Both the position numbers and the translations under genes were made by a program. From assembly GCA_951812925.1 (NCBI GenBank), contig OX638369.1, positions 15,219,329-15,283,328 of the forward strand: DNA of 64,000 bases, written 5' to 3'. The stretch is from Calliopum simillimum (Eukaryota; Arthropoda; Insecta; Diptera; Lauxaniidae). Below are positions 1-10,181 of this stretch, one piece after another; position 1 is the stretch's first letter; every line of letters starts with the position of its first letter. A model generated the notes under the pieces. That model saw only the letters and a list, made by a program, of their open reading frames with translations. It had not been told where the DNA came from and did not search any database.

Positions 1-984
1 TATTTTATATCGCCAAGTCAATACTACAACTAGATAACTATTAAATTATCATTCTTGGGATAAGTAAGTAGCCTATGATATTCATGCTTTTGTGCACAAT
101 CCTGTCTAACCAGAGTTCTCTAAAGTGGCACCATTGCAAAGTTACAAGAAAAAAACAAAACAAGAACTAGAAAATTGGAGTTACCTAAGTAGTTGTAGTA
201 TTGACGTGACGATATGTATTATATTAACAATATACATTAACGCAAAACTTAATCTCATTTCGCATTCGTGTAAAACACAAAACAGAAACTTTAACAACTG
301 TTTTTGCAATTAAATATTGAACGTTTTTCTCATTAATCAATGTGTAGCTCACGACAATGGGATTGTTAAAAAAAAGCTGGATTTTTACTTAAACTCCTGT
401 TTTGCCGTTCTAAAGACAGTCGTGAATTTCTTCTTTTCTCATTAACAATGTTGTACTTCTACAGAAAAGTTTCAACGATATATCTTATTAAAATAGCATT
501 CCCAAGACACCAATTTTTTTGATATCCATCAAAAGGCTTAAACCGGTTTTCTAAGTTATATCCGAATATTTCGATGACTATGTATATCTCTCAAAACTAG
601 ATCCGACCAACACTTTTTGATAACATATTCTTTCTTAGAATTAAAAGCTTTATAAAATAAACTAAACTTTACTGAAATATATCAATGAGAATACCATTGT
701 TACGGGTGTTCAAAAGCTAAGAGTAAACGTTAATACATCTGTCCAGGGCAGCTTCCCCAAGTTTTGTGTTGAAGATAATTAGCACAAGAAACACGTCACT
801 TCCTTTTTTTAATAACGTAACTCTGTCGTCTTCTTACAAAGTGTGAAGATTTGGAGATTAAGTTGGTTGAACTCGTAGATCATCAACAATTTTGTAATTT
901 TAGTTTGTTTTAATTGTTCTTAATGAAACTTAGATGTTTATATTTTGTTCAGCTTTTTTTAATCTTAGCTGTTAAAATCGGCGT
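1..984. other. Unassigned AT-rich DNA
   Basis: Presumably Zir intron. No Zir exon or other gene recognised on either strand. Confidence 0.35.
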
Positions 985-1270
985 TAGAAAATAACGCAGA
1001 ATTTAATAACGCCCAAAAAAAAAAAACGAAATAACGCCCAAAAATTAAAATGACGTAATAAAGTCCAAAACAAAAACGAAATAACGCCCAAAAAATATGA
1101 AATAACGCCCAAAAACAAAAACGAAATAACGCCTAAATTATTTTCATATAAATTTGGGCGATAATCATTTTGGAAATAACGCCCAAAAATGTGGGCTTTA
1201 TTGTGTTTTTTTTTTTTTTTGGGAGTTACATATTTCGTTTTATTTTTTAAAAAATGAAATAACGCCGTCA
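985..1270. repeat. ATAACGCCC-type repeat copy
   Basis: About ten forms of AATAACGCCCAAAAA, with an inverted stretch around TTTGGGCGATAATCATTTTGG. Same family as the element at 11949-12674, but with no clean ends. Confidence 0.65.
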
Positions 1271-1271
1271 A

Positions 1272-2576
1272 AATCTCGAAAATACCAGGGCTGTAAAGTA
1301 GTCTTTTGCGAAAATTGGAGAAAAAATATGATACAATTGAATGACCAGTTTCGAAAAGGTGACATCTCCGAATTTCAAAAGTTTTCAGGAAATGAAAAAA
1401 ACTGATTATATTCTATATACATAGTACAATATTTATAAAATTTATTTTTGAGTTACATTCTAGTACCAATTTTTAATAGAAAACTACGAAAATATTTTGA
1501 TGGTAACGTTATTATATATGTAAATTTTGATATATTAAGTTCAGGAAATGTGACGTTTTGGAAAGTAGTTGTGTTGATTACACAAAATTTAAAGGAAATA
1601 TCCATATAAATTATTCAAAACTTATATTTTAGGTACATATCTAAAATTAAAATTATAACTTTAATTGAAGATAACTAATAGAAATTCTTTAAAAAGCATG
1701 GTGGAAAAGCATCCACCCCACCCAAGAAAAATTTAAATCGAACTGTTGTGAACACAAAAAAAAAACAAAAATGACTAAGAAAGAAATGTTTTTAAAATAG
1801 GTTTGATTACTTTTTGAAAAGCGGTCGAAAAACGGTTTTTTCTCCCACTTAGAGACCCGATATGAGTATCTTTCTTACACATCACATGTGTCTATATTCG
1901 TAGATGGAAAAAACGTGAAAAAGTCAATATCGAAAAAATTCGGAGACGTGACCTTTCGAAATTGGTCATTCAATTATAAGAGGTAGCGCCAAATTGTCAA
2001 ACAGACAAATTCAAATCGCCGAGCGATAAATGTCGCTTGCACTCGCTAGAAAAAAATAACAAGAAACGACATTTGGAACTGGCATTACCTCAATAATTGT
2101 ATCGTGAGAAAAAAGTATCCCTACTAGAATGGAACTTCTATTCTCAAAATATTCACGATTGCAATTGCTCCCTCTCGAGAAATTTTTATGTCAAATTTTA
2201 AAGTCAACCATATTTTTATCAATATCTTTATAAAGAGTTTTCACTGTGCAGCGTATCAATTGAGATTTTCAACGTAAGCGAGGTAAAATTTCTCCGCCAA
2301 ATAGATTTTCCAGTTAATTAAGATAGCTAGGTTTCTGTGCTATTTTGCAGTGTTCAGTATGCAATTTCAACAGAAATAACAGGAAAATATTTTTAATAAG
2401 CAAAACTACAAATACTTTTATAAAAATAAGGTATTTTTATTTTTTGAATTTTTGTGATAAAAATTGAAGTTGAAGTTTATATACAAATGATCAGATTTTT
2501 CAGCGATAACGTGTAACTTTTATCAAGCAAAAGTTTTGATAAAAAATAATTAAAATCATATTATAAAACAGATCAA
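1272..2576. other. Unassigned AT-rich DNA
   Basis: Presumably Zir intron. No gene or repeat ends recognised. Confidence 0.35.
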
Positions 2577-2580
2577 TTAA

Positions 2581-3574
2581 CACATTGGCTGCCATGGCTA
2601 TTGATTTCAATAGCCAGTACAGTTTCATTCAGGCTTGTGGCTATGGATTTCCATAGCCAGTAGTTTTTTGTTATTTTGCCTCGCCATGAAAAATGCATAG
2701 CCTCTAGAAACAAAATTCAATACAAAACGAAAAGCGTAATACCACTCTTAGAGCTAAGTGAACTTGGTTTGTGGTTTGTTTAGATTTTATAGCCATTTAT
2801 TTTGAGAAGTAATAAAAACTGTTTCAGTGTGGGAAAATTCTAATAGCTAGAAGTCGAAAAAATAACGCTAGGGTTCTCAAGCTATGCAGGCATGATACCT
2901 TAATATTTCAAAGCTATATGTGCAAGTTTGGACGAATTTGAACAACACTAGCTTTATTTTTTCGACTTGCTCAAAATAAGGATTTTGCTATAATGTGTGC
3001 ATTCGCCATCTTGGATTTAAGAATTCTCAAATTCTGGCGTCAGATTCGTGATCAGCGACCTCCCAAACCACCGGGTGATGAAGTTAACGCCAAAATATAA
3101 AAAAAAAATTTGTTTTACGCCCCCTTTCAGCGCGTTTTACAACGTCGCCATATTGAAATTTTTAAAAGCTACACTGGGCTTTCGAAAGCTTTTAAGAAAA
3201 CGAAAATTTTTGAGATCCAAAACTTTATTTTCCGTCCGCACAAATTCTCGCGACGGAGGTGGCCGTTTGACGTGAAACGTCCCTTATATATTAATATACA
3301 ATACTGTTAACTTTATAGCACTTCTTTCTTCTTTCTGGCTATTGAAAATAATAGCTATGGCACTTGGCAAACAGATAGACGTCTATCTTTACAAAGGGTG
3401 CCGTGGCTATGATATTCAATAGTCAGGACTAAATCTTTTCTAGGACTTCCAAAAGTTGTAGAAACGCAACTAAACACCTAGCAATGACTGTTATTTCATA
3501 TAAAACATGAAAATAGAAAAAAAAATTTTGGCACCCTGGGAAACAGTACAAAAATTGGTCTGGCAGTCAATGTG
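2581..3574. mobile_element. Non-autonomous piggyBac-like element, 994 bp
   Basis: Flanked by TTAA (2577-2580 and 3575-3578). Termini CACATTGGCTGCCA and TGGCAGTCAATGTG are inverted repeats with one mismatch. Subterminal palindromic words (GGCTATTGATTTCAATAGCC and relatives) occur near both ends. No transposase ORF. TTAA target duplication is characteristic of the piggyBac superfamily. Confidence 0.75.
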
Positions 3575-3578
3575 TTAA

Positions 3579-3986
3579 AGCAATATGTTTATGTGTGAAC
3601 ATTGAGTTTTAATCAGTTGGAAGGATACCCCAGTGTTTTTAAATAAATAAACAGACAACCAACCACTTAAACATGTTTTGGAAATGTTTATGGTATTTAA
3701 TTTAATATCAATTCACTCTAGAATCACAAATCTAGTCATTCTTAAAATTTCTTTTTACTTCAAATTTTGTAACATTTTTAAAAGAATTAAATTTAAAGTC
3801 GTGAAATATTTAGACCCAAAATTATTTGCGCACATCATTTTGAAAAGTTGTAAAGGAATAACTAAACATAAAATTGCTACGTTTTTTACTTCAATTTTTT
3901 GAATACAAATTTATTTTCAAAAACAATAAAAATAAAAAAATTGAAATTTTTCATTTTACAAGAATTAAGAAAGAGTTCAAAACACA
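3579..3986 (+). other. 5' flank and leader of the PAM2-motif gene
   Basis: AT-rich, with no clear TATA or initiator. The leader presumably lies within it. The first in-frame ATG of the gene is at 3987. Confidence 0.35.
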
Positions 3987-5822
3987 ATGGAAGAGAAAAA
4001 GCACACAGAACAACAGCCAATACTGCAGCAAGAGGAAAGAAAGCCCCAAAGTGTTGTCATTTCGAGTGGCATAATCATTCAGTCAAAACTAAATCCAGCG
4101 GCCAAAGAATTTTATCCCTCACATGTGACACGACGAAATCAAATGTTTCAAGAAATTATTAAAGAAACCAAGTCTTCGGAAGAAATTTTAGAAAGAATGC
4201 AAAATGATTTTACGGACTCTGGTGGTGGTGGTGGTGGTAGTAGGGTAAGAGAATGTGGCCTTATAAATTTTAGTGAAACGGTAGAATCAAAAGCGAATAC
4301 AGTTGCTGCTATACAGCAGCAGATAGGGAACAATGATGCTATTGTTAAAATAGATAGTGAAGAAGTTAATAAAAATATTGAGAGAAACTTAAAGACAGAT
4401 CTTAAGTTTCTAGTGCAAAAAAATGCAGTAGATGATTTCAAAAATGATAAAGTAGAAGAAATTGTTCAGAAAACAGAAGAGTTGTCGTCGAAAGACAAAA
4501 TTAATAATTTCAAGGATATGCAAGATGTCAGGAGAAATGTAGATGATAAAGTGTGTGGTGACTGCCTTACAGTAGGTGACGAAAAAAAAGAAGAAAAGCG
4601 AGATCTTGTTATTGAAACAATTTGCGATCAAAATAAGCCCACAGCCTGTAAAACAGACGACGATGATATGGCTGCAATGATTAAAAAAATTGAAGAGGAA
4701 ATTAATGCAGATAAAACTAATGACTTGCCAAAGACCAACAAATTGGATGCAGTTGAATTAAAACAAACAAAAGCTACAACTGAGTTGACGACTAAAGCTA
4801 CAGCTAATATAGAAACAGCAGCAGCTAAAGCGAGAACTGTAGGCACAGCCAAAACTGTTGGTACTGTAAATCCTGTAGAAACCATACAGACTGTGCAAGT
4901 AGCAAAAACTATGGAAACAGCAAAAGCAATCGAGAAAGCAAAAACAACAGAAATTGATAAAGCTGCAAATACAACGGAAGTTGCACCGAAAGCTAAAACT
5001 ACTGCGTCACCCAGATCAGCAGCAGCAGCAGCAACAAATGTGGAAGCAAAAGTCGATAAACATGTTGATAAAGAGCAAGTTAAAAAGATAACACCAGTGT
5101 TGGTAAAAAAGGAAGGTGGCCTTAGAAAAATTTCGAAAATCGCGCTGAGTTCAATTAAAAAGACTACGAGCAGCACCAGTTCACACTCAACAACATCTAC
5201 AAATTCTGCAAATACCGCTAGCGCTAATGCTGCTGAAAAATCAACAGCACCGAAGAGCGGCACAATGTCTAGTAATATGTCACGCACCAAACGCATTTCA
5301 GAAAGTCTACACAATTTGTCAAGTACTTTCAAATCAAAGACAGATATTAAAACTAACGAGGCTGCAGCGGCAAAGGCAGCACAACGCAGCACAACAACAA
5401 TACCCAAAAGTGCAGTACGTTCGCGAACTTTAATAAACAAAACATCAGACACAAATGGAATTAAAAAAGAAGCAACTGCCTCAAAAATGACACCACAAAC
5501 AAAAGATGCAATATCGCTTAAATCGACAAGTTCAACAGAGAAAAGCATTACATCAAAGTAAGTTTTTTTTGTTTTGAATATTTTTTAATTACAAATTTTA
5601 AAACTAAATTCTTGTATACAAACACACAGATCATCTTTTACCCCATCAACACATAGTAGTAGTAGCAAGACTTTGCACAGCAAAATATCCACTACAAGCA
5701 CGAAATCATCAGATTCCAAGTCATCAACATCATCAAAAAACTCCAAAGATTCTACACAAAAATTACCACGTGGTACCGTTGCATCATCACTCCGACAAAC
5801 AGAAGCGCAAAAAGTAAGCTGA
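3987..5822 (+). CDS. Unrecognised Ser/Thr/Lys-rich protein with PAM2 motif
   Basis: Two exons are supported: 3987-5557 and 5630-5822. Joined they give about 586 residues ending at the TGA at 5820-5822. The start ATG is the first in frame, in the context ACACAATGG. Residues 33-44 (SKLNPAAKEFYP) fit the PAM2 motif, whose Leu, Asn, Ala, Phe and Pro positions dock on the MLLE domain of poly(A)-binding protein. This suggests an mRNA-linked role (inference). The rest has no recognised domain: a Gly run (about 75-80), acidic/Lys coiled-coil-like stretches (about 90-240), a repetitive Thr-Ala-Lys region (about 255-365), then a basic Ser/Thr-rich tail. The gene lies antisense in the downstream part of the Zir locus, apparently in its last long intron. 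It is unlikely to be a chance ORF because a good intron keeps the frame and the composition. A further exon is possible because the last codons (GTAAGC at 5814) also make a good donor. Confidence 0.75.
5558..5629 (+). other. 72 bp intron of the PAM2-motif gene
   Basis: GTAAGTTTTTTTTG donor and a pyrimidine/AC tract ending ACACACAG. The length is typical of short fly introns, and reading across it without splicing gives an immediate TAA. Confidence 0.75.
5630..5822 (+). CDS. Second exon of the PAM2-motif gene
   Basis: Exon 1 ends at a GTAAGT donor (5558) inside a Lys codon. The acceptor ACACACAG precedes 5630. The in-frame continuation is a Ser-rich basic tail (HSSSSKTLHSK..., SDSKSSTSSKNSKDS) that keeps exon 1's composition. 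It ends RQTEAQKVS and a stop, or is spliced at 5813. A possible poly(A) signal AATAAA is at 6172-6177. Confidence 0.7.
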
Positions 5823-6227
5823 ACATCTTGCCAGAATAATTTTCTCTCATAATTCTTAAATTTCTTATTTCTTGTTCTTTTCTTATATATTCAATTTTTT
5901 ATATATATTTTGTTAAAAAAATTAACTTATGACCCAATATGTGCCTGTGTGACTTTAAATTTCCACAATTTACATAAAGCGTCGAAATTTATTTCCTTGT
6001 GATGATTCCGAAACCAATATTGAACTTTCACAATTTTTGTTTAAATAATTCAAATTAAAAGAAGTAACTTTGTATTTACACACAAATTTTTCATTTGAGT
6101 AATTTAAATCAAAATTATGTAAATTGTAATTGTTTTCTCACAATGTTTTGTTAGACAAAAGAAATGTTTTCAATAAAAAAATTTTTTTTTTTTATACTTA
6201 ACTACAAAGGATTGCATTTTGGTGTTG
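5823..6227. other. 3' flank of the PAM2-motif gene
   Basis: AT-rich DNA with no further coding signal. AATAAA at 6172-6177 is the best candidate poly(A) signal for the plus-strand gene. Confidence 0.4.
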
Positions 6228-6291
6228 AGATGGACACATAGATTTAGATATCATTAATAGAACAGCTTAAGCAATCTTTCGTGTTGTGCTC

Positions 6292-6660
6292 CATTTCTGT
6301 GGACTTTTGACAAAACAACCTAACTCGAAATTGGCAACTTTTCAGGAGAGCCTATAAACTGAATAACTACTTTTCAATAATGTGGCTCAATTTCGTTGAT
6401 GCAGCGTTGAATCTCCTCTTTCCATATATTTTTACTAATCTTAAAGTGTCAGCTGTCAAATTATTTTTTTTTGTTTTGGTTCATAACACTTCACCGCACG
6501 AATGGCACTAAGTTTAAACCTTGCATGAACTATATCTCTGGAACAAGAAATCATAGAGACATGGCGATTATACCAATAGAAGCGCATTTAAATTTTATAT
6601 TTAGGACTAAAATCCTGGAGAATTGTCTTATGTCGACTTAGGTTGTTTTGTCAAAAGGCC
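6292..6660. repeat. Short inverted-repeat element
   Basis: CTGTGGACTTTTGACAAAAC at 6297 is answered in inverted form by GTTTTGTCAAAAGGCCACAG at 6643. No coding content. It is mixed with partial copies of the repeat described at 14567-15715. Confidence 0.45.
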
Positions 6661-6686
6661 ACAGATTTTAACCAACCCTAAACTGT

Positions 6687-6779
6687 CAGCTGTCAGTCAA
6701 ACTGTTTTCTTTTTTTTTTTCTTTTTTGGTTGGCAGCTCTACTGTTGCAAATTCAAATCTTGCGTGAATTATGGGACAA
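6687..6779 (-). repeat. Partial copy of the 14567-15715 element
   Basis: From CTGTCAGCTGTCAG to TTGCGTGAATTATGGGAC it matches, in inverted orientation, the left end of the element at 14567. Confidence 0.5.
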
Positions 6780-6795
6780 TCTTTACTTGGAGTAA

Positions 6796-7210
6796 GGAAA
6801 TAACACCCAATGAAATAACGCCAAAAAACACGAAATAACGCCTAAATTATTTTCATATAAATTTGGGCAATAATGATTTTGGAAATAAAGTCCAAAATTT
6901 ATTTCGATTTTTTTGGGAGTAACTTCGTATATCGCCCGAAAATATAAAAAAACGCCCAAAATCCAAAACGAAATAACGCCCAAATTATTTTATATAAATT
7001 TGGGCGATAACCAATTTGGAAATAAGACCCGGAATTTCTTTATATGAAAACAATTAAGGCGTTATTTCGTTTTTACTTTTGGATGTTATTTCGATTTTTT
7101 TTTATTAAATGAAACAACGACTTAAATAAAAACGAACTTAAGCTCAAATTTCGGGCGTTGTTTCCAAAATTATTATAGCCCAAATTTATATGAAAATAAT
7201 TTAAGCGTTA
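6796..7210. repeat. ATAACGCCC-type repeat copy
   Basis: Begins GGAAATAACACCC and ends near GCGTTATTT. It holds alternating direct and inverted forms of AATAACGCCCAAA with the shared core TTTGGGCGATAA. It abuts the repeat that hosts the first mariner. Confidence 0.65.
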
Positions 7211-7215
7211 TTTAT

Positions 7216-7275
7216 ATTTATACTAGTTGCCCGGGAGCGACTTCGTTCGCCCGTTCCCGATACCCTTTAAAAATG
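7216..7275. repeat. CTAGTTGCCCGGGAGCGACTTCG-type repeat, left part
   Basis: Starts ACTAGTTGCCCGGGAGCGAC, a CTAG-initiated GC-rich hairpin word seen at the ends of Lep1/Helitron-like insect repeats; the classification is tentative. A second copy is at 46494. The mariner at 7278 is inserted 60 bp in, and the repeat resumes at 8555. Confidence 0.45.
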
Positions 7276-7277
7276 TA

Positions 7278-8552
7278 TTGGGTGTACAACTTAAAAACCG
7301 GAATTTGACGGTGGATGTCCGTAATAACAAATATCGTGAAAGCTCGAACTTTATATATATGTCATTTTGAAGGTACATTTAACAGCTGTCAAAATCAGTC
7401 AACAAAACAATTTTATCTTGTGTGCATCATTATTATTTTTCACGATGAATAACTTCGAAAATTCGAGAAAAAGACAGCATTTGCGGGAGGTTCTGTTGGG
7501 TCATTTTTTGCAAAGAAAACTGCTGTGGAAAGTCATAGTTTGCTTGTAGAAGTTTATGGCGACGATGCTTTAGGTTTAGTGTTTTGAATGGTTTAAACGC
7601 TTCAAAAGTGCCGATTTTGACATCAAAGAACTCCCAGGACAGCCAAAAAAGTATGAAGACGAAGAATTAGAGAATCTACTCGATGAGGATTCGTGTCAAA
7701 CACAAGACGAGCTTGCCAAATCGTTGGGAGTGACTTAGCAAGCCATTTCGAAACGTTTGAAAGCCGCCGGATACATTCAGAAGCAAGGTAATTGGGTCCC
7801 CTATGAGTTGAAGCCGAGAGACGTTGAACGGCGCTTCTGTATGTCTGAAATGCTGCTTGAGCGCCATAAAAACAAATCATTTTTGCATCGGATTGTGACT
7901 GGGGATGAAAAATGGATCCATTATGACGATCCCAAGCGCAAAAAGTCATACGTCAAACCCGGCTAACCAGCCAAATCAACCTCGAAGCCAAATATCCATG
8001 GCGCCAAGGTTATGCTGTGTATTTGGTGGGATCAGAAGGGGCCGTTATATTATGAGTTGTTGAAATCGGGCTAGACAATCACAGGTGACCTGTACCGAAC
8101 ACAATTAATACGTTTGAAGCGTGCCATCATCGAAAAACGCCCGGAAAATGCGACCAGACACGAAGCAATAATGTTTCATCATGACAACGCTCGGCCGCAT
8201 GTTGCAAGACCCGTGAAAAACTATTTGGAAAATAGTGGATGGGAAGTTTTGGCTCACCCGCCTTATAGTCCGGACCTTGCTCCGTCTGATTTTCATTTAT
8301 TTCGCTCGATGCAAAACGCCCTCACCGGAATACGCTTCACATCAGAGCAAGGCATCCGAAATTGGATAGATTCATTTTTTGCCGCCAAGCCGGCGCAATT
8401 TTTTTGGGATGGAATTCATAAATTGCCTGAAAGATGGGGAAATGTTGTAGCTTCCAATGGACAATACTTTGAATAAAATATATTGTAACATTTTACCACA
8501 ATAAAGCATCAAATTTCGCTAAAAAATTCCGGTTTTTAAGTTGTACACCCAA
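7278..8552 (+). mobile_element. mariner element, defective copy 1
   Basis: 1275 bp, flanked by TA (7276-7277, 8553-8554), with inverted termini TTGGGTGTACAACTTAAAAA and TTTTTAAGTTGTACACCCAA. More than 95 percent identical by eye to the copy at 43074-44355. Length and termini fit Tc1/mariner. Confidence 0.93.
7445..8476 (+). pseudogene. mariner transposase, broken (copy 1)
   Basis: Encodes a mariner D34D transposase with paired helix-turn-helix DNA-binding and DDE/D catalytic domains; TGDEKWIHYD, FHHDNARPH and YSPDLAPSDFHLF are visible. Relative to copy 2 it has a 1-base deletion in a T run near 7505, a 5-base loss near 7575 and a 6-base loss near 7630. In-frame stops are at 7736 (TAG), 7964 (TAA) and 8072 (TAG); each corresponds to CAG or CAA in copy 2 and so to a C-to-T change. 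It cannot make transposase. Confidence 0.93.
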
Positions 8553-8554
8553 TA

Positions 8555-8880
8555 TGTATGTACCTAATCTCATCCATATCTGTCAAACAGTCTCAGAAGG
8601 TAAGTATATTATATCGCTATATTTGACATTTTTCCAATAAATGTTGTTTGCCCCGGTGTCGGAATTTTGTAAAATACCGGACGATGCCGAGGGTATTTCG
8701 AATTAGAGTTTGTCCTGAAATCTCACCTGATAGCATGTTTTCGAAAGCAAAAAATCATGCAAATCGGATTTTTAATCTATGGGATTTTCCAAGAACCCGG
8801 ACGAAGCCAAGGGTATTTCGAAATGAAATGTATCCTAAAATCTTGTCATGCAAAATATCGATAAAGGAGACGGAAGTTTA
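8555..8880. repeat. Right part of the repeat interrupted by mariner copy 1
   Basis: Contains two tandem units of about 120 bp, each with CGGACGAWGCCRAGGGTATT followed by TCGAAWTRRAGTTTGTCCTRAAATCT-like sequence. Similar to 46780-46890 near the other CTAG repeat copy. Confidence 0.45.
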
Positions 8881-8918
8881 ATTGGGAATAGTGTGGAAAA
8901 TGCCTTTTTTAGAAATTT

Positions 8919-9745
8919 ATATGGGCGATTCTACAAAAAAAAAGCCGTAGATTTGCAACCAATTTATTTTAAATTTAAAAAAAAAAAAATATCAAATTTG
9001 ACTTTTAAATGACATAATTCATTACTGTCGAACGTTTTCAAACGTTACATGGGTTACTGTCATCATTGTAGTATTGTGCAACAATTCAGGAGCCCTGAGT
9101 TGGTCAAAATACCTGTACCGTGCCAGTTCTCAGCTAAAAAAAAAAAATTTAGTTCAGACTCTGAAGTTCAAAAACTAGAAAGTTTCAATTGGACAATATA
9201 CATCTATGCTGGAAAAATTTGTTGACATCTTGACGGAGCTAATTTGACATATCTACCCTTGGATCAAAATAATTAGGACTGAACTTAAAAAATTACTACT
9301 GCTTCGTGTTCCCGAATATTTACATATAATAAATTGCTTTTGTTGTGCAGAATTGGTTACTAAGTTTTTATGTTAGTCTTCAACACAAAACATTGTGTAA
9401 ATTTTGACTGTATAAACAAGTATGGCTTTACCATGGTATAAAATCACTGCTTACTTTATGAGCGAAACTAATTAATTTTTTTAAAAGGCAGGCACCTTAC
9501 GGAAAAAACTTGAAAGTTTATTTTACGCTCATTTAAGTGCTGCCGTGTCAAGCCTTTACCGTGGATATTTTGAGATATTTCAAAATTTACAATAGAAAAT
9601 GAAAATAAAATTTCCATATTTTCATTTTTATAACGTTTATTATGACAATCTTAATCTTTCTCAACTATTTGCGGCCTCGGAAACAGATTTTTTTTTAGCT
9701 TTTTTTTGTTAAAATTACGGCTTTTTGCAGAATCGCTCATATACA
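8919..9745. mobile_element. Candidate non-autonomous DNA element with about 28 bp TIRs
   Basis: The left end ATGGGCGATTCTACAAAA...AAGCCGTA is matched in inverted form by TACGGCTTTTTGCAGAATCGCTCAT at 9717-9741. There is no coding capacity inside. It lies in the presumed last Zir intron of the window. Confidence 0.45.
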
Positions 9746-10034
9746 TATCGAGCCCTAACCGCCAAAATGGCTTAACCGGCACGATTTCAGATTTTCGTTT
9801 TTTGACAGAAATCTATAACTCGGTCCATATGCATCTTCTATTCAAATTTCATAACTGTAAAAAGTACCATTACTAAGTTATAGCGAAAGCAGTTTTGATT
9901 TTTACAGTACAATGTATGCAAAGAAAATTTAAAAAGAGCTTTTACTGTAAAATTTGTTTTTTGTCGGTTTAGTCTTTTTTAGGCGGTTAAGGCAGATATG
10001 GAAATATAAATGAAGAAAAAAAGAAATGACTCAC

Positions 10035-10181
10035 CGGAGATGAATCCATTATTAGTTTTACATTAACTTCGCCAAACTTTTCTTTATACTGCTTCGCAAG
10101 TCGCTCCGAAATTTCACTCAACGACGTGAGTTTTGGTTCTTTATAAACAAATTCCACAGCATGATCTTCTTCGAAATACAT
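10035..10181 (-). CDS. Zir: Zir exon: DHR2 lobe B (last Zir exon found)
   Basis: 147 bp, 49 codons, phase 0, with acceptor TCCGCAG and donor GTGAGT. It encodes [20 protein letters not shown] and then SEISERL, a strongly conserved DHR2 segment. The following catalytic segment (lobe C with the nucleotide sensor) is not visible on the minus strand between 1 and 10034. The next exon therefore probably lies outside the window. Confidence 0.9.

Noticed and set aside
4628..5548. 306-residue open frame antisense to the PAM2-motif gene
   Set aside because: Its Val/Leu/Ala/Phe-rich sequence is the mirror of Lys/Thr/Ala/Ser codons on the plus strand; the plus frame has a good intron and a motif, the minus frame has neither.
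1..10034. Search for the missing catalytic DHR2 exon on the minus strand
   Set aside because: None of the minus-strand frames in this stretch resembles DHR2; they are repeats or shadows of the plus-strand gene and mariner.
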